Shown here in pieces: positions 63,531 through 64,000 of a DNA stretch of 64,000 bases. The DNA is from Unio delphinus (taxonomy: Eukaryota; Mollusca; Bivalvia; Unionida; Unionidae), in the NCBI GenBank assembly GCA_029339505.1, contig JAQISU010000132.1:6628501-6692500 (forward strand). Direction: 5' to 3'. The notes below the pieces were generated by a model. That model worked only from the letters and a program-made list of their open reading frames with translations, had not been told where the DNA came from and made no database searches. The stretch's first letter is position 1; the number at the start of each line of letters is the position of its first letter. A program made the translations under genes and the position numbers.

Positions 63531-64000
63531 ATGTCTTGCTCAGATACGTTTTACCCTGGTAATTCGGAGAAGAAAAACCTACTAGCAGAATGTTATCAGT
63601 TTAAAACTTTGCTGCAAGACTGCTTTACAGCACTAAATCACCTAATTGAATGCATTGAAGAGAATTATCCGGGACAGCAGTTCGAGAAAATCTATGTCCA
63701 AAAGATTGCAAGCCTTGGCGAGAATTGCAACATTATAATACAGCGAGCAAATCAGGTAGGGAAGTTACTAGAATGGAAAGGATTTGACGTGGAAGAACGA
63801 ATGGATACGGCGATGTACACAAAACTTAAGGACCTGAACACTAAATTTGAAGAGCAAATTGAAGTTTGTAAGAGTACACAGTATTCACTCGTGGGTATTG
63901 CACTTACTCTTTCATGTTTTCTGACGGTTACATTGGTCAAAAAGGGATATGTATCAGACAACGATATTTCAAGATTTGGAATCATGAAAACCTGTTTTTG
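63531..64000 (+). CDS. Host gene, N-terminal coding exon (partial, runs off right edge)
   Basis: Acceptor GTTTCAG at 63511-63517, then ATG at 63531 and 156 codons open to the window end with no stop. The product is helical and Cys-containing at first (CYQFKTLLQDCFTALNHLIE), with further coiled-coil-like helices (LGENCNIIIQRANQVGKLLE, LKDLNTKFEEQIEVC) and a possible membrane segment (YSLVGIALTLSCFLTVTLV) near residues 125-143. I do not recognise the family. A GTAGGG within the frame (63755) could be a donor, so the true exon may be shorter. Confidence 0.65.
   Translation, partial: MSCSDTFYPGNSEKKNLLAECYQFKTLLQDCFTALNHLIECIEENYPGQQFEKIYVQKIASLGENCNIIIQRANQVGKLLEWKGFDVEERMDTAMYTKLKDLNTKFEEQIEVCKSTQYSLVGIALTLSCFLTVTLVKKGYVSDNDISRFGIMKTCF

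Overview
The window is eukaryotic, most likely from a marine invertebrate and plausibly a mollusc. It holds spliced exons with GT/AG borders, AT-rich introns, dispersed tRNA-headed SINEs, DNA-transposon MITEs and long satellite arrays. The mollusc call rests on the general look of the SINE tails and the genome structure, and is an inference.

Host gene. Six plus-strand exons (1925-2177, 3254-3417, 21455-21650, 47391-47558, 48130-48240, 50519-50629) join in phase. They encode the C-terminal ~330 residues of a multi-pass membrane protein, ending in a TAA at 50627-50629. Its introns are inflated by satellites: a 41-bp array (1-1508), a 19-kb 36-bp array (22521-41790), a 35-bp array (43085-46665), a 64-bp array touching an acceptor site (46960-47390) and a 34-bp array (48820-50150). 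Downstream (50630-63500) are SINEs, microsatellites and short arrays. A second host gene starts near the right edge: a candidate TATA promoter near 61206, then an open coding exon from 63531 that runs off the window.

Viral-type element. One host intron contains a 15.1-kb Polinton/Maverick-like (adintovirus-like) element at 5343-20470. It has 228-bp inverted terminal repeats that differ at one position by eye, and a 5-bp target duplication (TCTAT). A leftward virion block (14278 to 5649) holds a Cys-rich protein, an HNH/NUMOD endonuclease, conserved unknowns, a protein-VI-like minor virion protein, a double-jelly-roll capsid candidate, a hydrophobic core-type protein, an adenain-like cysteine protease, a fibre-like protein, a membrane protein and a penton-like protein. 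A rightward block (14303-18078) holds a basic repeat protein and a replication gene in pieces: a PolB-like segment, an SF1 helicase and an HNH domain. At the right end are a DDE integrase, a zinc-ribbon/phospholipase A2-like gene and an FtsK/HerA-type packaging ATPase.

The most interesting points are the PolB-helicase-HNH architecture, an A AAA AAC heptamer placed exactly where a -1 frameshift would join the zinc ribbon to the phospholipase domain, terminal repeats that are themselves MITE-like, a protein-VI-like product with a protease-consensus C-terminal peptide, and a tandem array that multiplies a splice-acceptor-like sequence up to the exon edge. Several element genes are broken by in-frame stops or single-base frame changes, mostly at homopolymers, although the terminal repeats look young.
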